In this document: piece after piece, positions 62,690 to 64,000 of the stretch | How the letters are laid out: every line of letters begins with the position of its first letter | How positions within the stretch are numbered: the first letter of the stretch is position 1 | Notes under the pieces: model-generated | The model's input: the letters and a program-made list of their open reading frames with translations, nothing else | Database searches by the model: none | Told to the model about the DNA's origin: nothing | Position numbers and translations under genes: made by a program | NCBI GenBank assembly: GCA_001730015.1 | Contig: MDLA01000134.1 | Location: forward strand, 22,479 to 86,478 | Source of the DNA: Chromatiales bacterium (ex Bugula neritina AB1) | GTDB lineage: Bacteria > Pseudomonadota > Gammaproteobacteria > Granulosicoccales > Granulosicoccaceae | Reading direction: 5' to 3' | Length of the DNA: 64,000 bases

Positions 62690-63082
62690 TTAAAACCTCA
62701 CCAGTAAATTGTTGTATTGATCGAATTATTAAGAAATTTGATTTTTGGTCTTTTTTAGATGCGGTTAATCTGGCGAGTAAGCCAGGCAATGATCCGTTTC
62801 GAAAGAAAGGTGCCGATAAGTTGAGCCCAGTATTGCGTATAAATCAGTAGCTAATTAAGAGCGAAGGAGCGTGCATAGAAGGGTATTACGGTAAACTAAG
62901 GTGGAAAACTAAAACTCACTGCCAGTGAATTTTCTGCAGGCAGAATTTTAATCAATTTTTGAAGGAATTTGCAGATTGTATTGAGACAAATATGTCCACA
63001 AATAAAACAGTCCAACCCAACTGACCTGCATAATGAAATATAGGAAAATTACACTCGTTGTAATACAACACGTCTGCCTGGA
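62690..63082. other. AT-rich gap with decayed sequence
   Basis: The gap of about 390 bases before the transposase remnant has no intact gene. A frame open from 62686 to a TAG at 62850 reads FDFWSFLDAVNLASKPGNDP and RKKGADKLSPVLRINQ, but it has no ATG, GTG or TTG start and may be a decayed fragment. Short dyads (CACTG-C-CAGTG at about 62914-62924) could be the end of the damaged element. Base composition is more AT-rich than the neighbours. Confidence 0.5.
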
Positions 63083-63241
63083 TTGAGATTTGATGATCAA
63101 AAACTCACCTCTTTGTTCGGACTTGTTATTTTTCAGCAAATATTTACCGATCTAAAACTTAAACGACATATCAACCGGTATATTTCTCACCGAAAGGTGT
63201 CCCTGATATTCTACAATGCGAGTATTGTGTTATTGCTATTT
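63083..63241 (+). pseudogene. IS1380-like transposase fragment
   Basis: The frame from TTG 63083 reads LRFDDQKLTSLFGLVIFQQI and HRKVSLIFYNASIVLLLF, which looks like the start of an IS1380-group DDE transposase (family pattern LTSxxGLVIFQ...HLKVSPIFGHA.. VLLLIVHLLLG). Similarity stops around 63241, where the sequence changes to the end of the next element. The gene is therefore truncated, apparently by insertion. No other part of the transposase is in the window. Assignment is by eye. Confidence 0.5.
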
Positions 63242-64000
63242 TGTATTGCTTCAGTCGGAATCGGACACTGCCCTGATGCCAATTTGAGACCTAATGGCCT
63301 CAATAAAATTATAACATCAAGCAGCAGCTTCTGCTGTTGCTCTTGCTTGCTGTCGACGGTTTTTTCTATCCTCTCTGGCTTGTGCTAGCTTTTCCTCTCT
63401 GCGCTTAAAGATATCCCTTTCCTGGCCCTGTAATTTTTGAGCTGGAGTGACATATCCAATCGCACTGTGTAGTCGCTCGTGGTTGTAGTGCTGAATGTAA
63501 TCTCCAATCGACTGCTTCATTTGCTCTATATCATCAAAATGATTCTGACGAATATGATCGGCTTTAATCGTCTTGTGAAACCTCTCCAGCTTGCCATTGC
63601 TTTGGGGGTAATACGGGGATGTACGTACGTGTGTCATGCCAGTCTGTCGTATATATTCCTTAAAATCGCGTGCGATAAATTGAGGGCCATTGTCTGAGAT
63701 AATTCTCGGTTTCACTTCCGGGTATTTTTCCCGTGCCTTTTGGATGATTAACTCAATATCCGCCTCCTTCATTGCTGGCTTTATATCCCATTCAACAATA
63801 TAACGGCTACATCCATCCAGCACACAGCATAGATAGTAAAACGTTCCGCCCAAATTTAGATAACTAATATCAATATGCCAGTGCTCATGCACTGCCAATG
63901 GCTGTTTAAATCCAGTACCTTTTTTGTTCGGTTTACCATTCCACCGATCTAACAACCCTGCGCTCTTTAGCACTCTGTAAACGCTTGATGGACTCGTGTA
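63242..64000 (-). mobile_element. IS3-like insertion sequence, partial (continues beyond window)
   Basis: The element's 3' end is placed at about 63242, because the IS1380-like reading frame breaks there and the following 75 bases are non-coding up to the transposase stop at 63317. Its left end reads TGTATTGCTTCAGTCGGAAT, starting with TG as many IS3-family ends do. The rest, with the start of the transposase and the other end, lies beyond base 64000. Exact borders and the target duplication cannot be seen here. Confidence 0.55.
63317..64000 (-). CDS. IS3-family-like transposase (5' end beyond window)
   Basis: This partial gene, at least 227 residues, is transcribed leftward and remains open through base 64000. 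It is a DDE integrase-fold transposase. The catalytic residues are Asp in HWHIDISYL, Asp in IISDNGPQF and Glu in QSNGKLERFHKT, the last two 35 residues apart as in IS3/IS481 enzymes. The C-terminus ends with a charged helix (EEKLAQAREDRKNRRQQA). The sequence visible is intact up to TGA 63317. The N-terminal helix-turn-helix and any frameshift orfA lie outside. Confidence 0.85.
   Translation of the reverse strand, partial: YTSPSSVYRVLKSAGLLDRWNGKPNKKGTGFKQPLAVHEHWHIDISYLNLGGTFYYLCCVLDGCSRYIVEWDIKPAMKEADIELIIQKAREKYPEVKPRIISDNGPQFIARDFKEYIRQTGMTHVRTSPYYPQSNGKLERFHKTIKADHIRQNHFDDIEQMKQSIGDYIQHYNHERLHSAIGYVTPAQKLQGQERDIFKRREEKLAQAREDRKNRRQQARATAEAAA

Noticed and set aside
62686..62850. Open frame of 55 codons reading FDFWSFLDAVNLASKPGNDP.
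   Set aside because: It has no usable start codon and no recognised family; noted only as a decayed fragment.

Overview
The window comes from a gammaproteobacterial chromosome of roughly 50% GC. Supporting signs are a PBP1B with a UB2H-like region, a KefF/KefC pair, Ada, MltA, a QmcA/NfeD pair, a complete branched-chain oxoacid dehydrogenase operon, a leuCDB operon and a tRNA-queuosine mannosyltransferase-like protein. Many lipoproteins, an Rdx-family selenoprotein and broad amino-acid and amine catabolism fit a free-living, perhaps marine, heterotroph. Species cannot be named from sequence alone. There are no rRNA or tRNA genes, no CRISPR array and no prophage.

Region 1 (1-11.1 kb) is mostly catabolic: two tandem class V aminotransferases (the second runs off the left edge), an aldo/keto reductase, a three-subunit flavin/iron-sulfur dehydrogenase of the HcnABC/opine/D-hydroxyproline dehydrogenase type, a TPR lipoprotein, an exported GH12-like protein lacking the expected nucleophile, a phytanoyl-CoA dioxygenase relative, Ada and a VOC protein. 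Region 2 (11.3-23 kb) holds an exported DUF1800/DUF1501 pair, an orphan CobT, PBP1B, an Eis-like acetyltransferase, a CBM9 lipoprotein behind a promoter flanked by twin palindromes, and a VCBS-repeat protein next to an AKR7-like reductase. Region 3 (23.3-33.6 kb) holds KefF-KefC-MATE, a secreted-protein gene broken by an in-frame TAA just after its signal peptide, DgkA and bkdA1-bkdA2-bkdB-lpdV. Region 4 (33.7-39.7 kb) is a DUF349 protein and leuCDB, all on the minus strand.

Region 5 (39.8-41.1 kb) looks empty in ordinary gene calls but is dense: a MITE-like repeat, a 61-residue membrane protein with its own promoter, two further very small membrane proteins (23 and 33 residues) on opposite strands, and a run of competing hairpins ending in an intrinsic terminator. 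Region 6 (41.1-48.1 kb) is a co-directional cluster of an aromatic amino acid decarboxylase, a formylglycine-generating-enzyme-like lipoprotein with the catalytic cysteine pair, a CHRD plus haem lipoprotein and a 1190-residue protein joining FG-GAP repeats, a PKD domain, a beta-propeller and a di-haem peroxidase domain. Region 7 (48.2-62.7 kb) has MltA, QmcA/NfeD, a fructosamine-kinase-like protein, the second copy of the MITE-like repeat, a glutamine synthetase relative, an ABC exporter, the selenoprotein, the QTMAN-like protein, a cyclase and pyroglutamyl peptidase. The right end (62.7-64 kb) is transposon debris, with an IS3-like element apparently inserted in an IS1380-like transposase remnant.

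The most notable observations are (i) a SelW/Rdx selenoprotein whose UGA codon is followed by a hairpin matching the bacterial SECIS rules; (ii) a two-copy repeat of about 180 bp with 16-base terminal inverted repeats, one copy in the leu operon leader; (iii) the hidden small proteins and structured RNA at 40.7-41.0 kb; and (iv) the decarboxylase/FGE/haem/propeller cluster.
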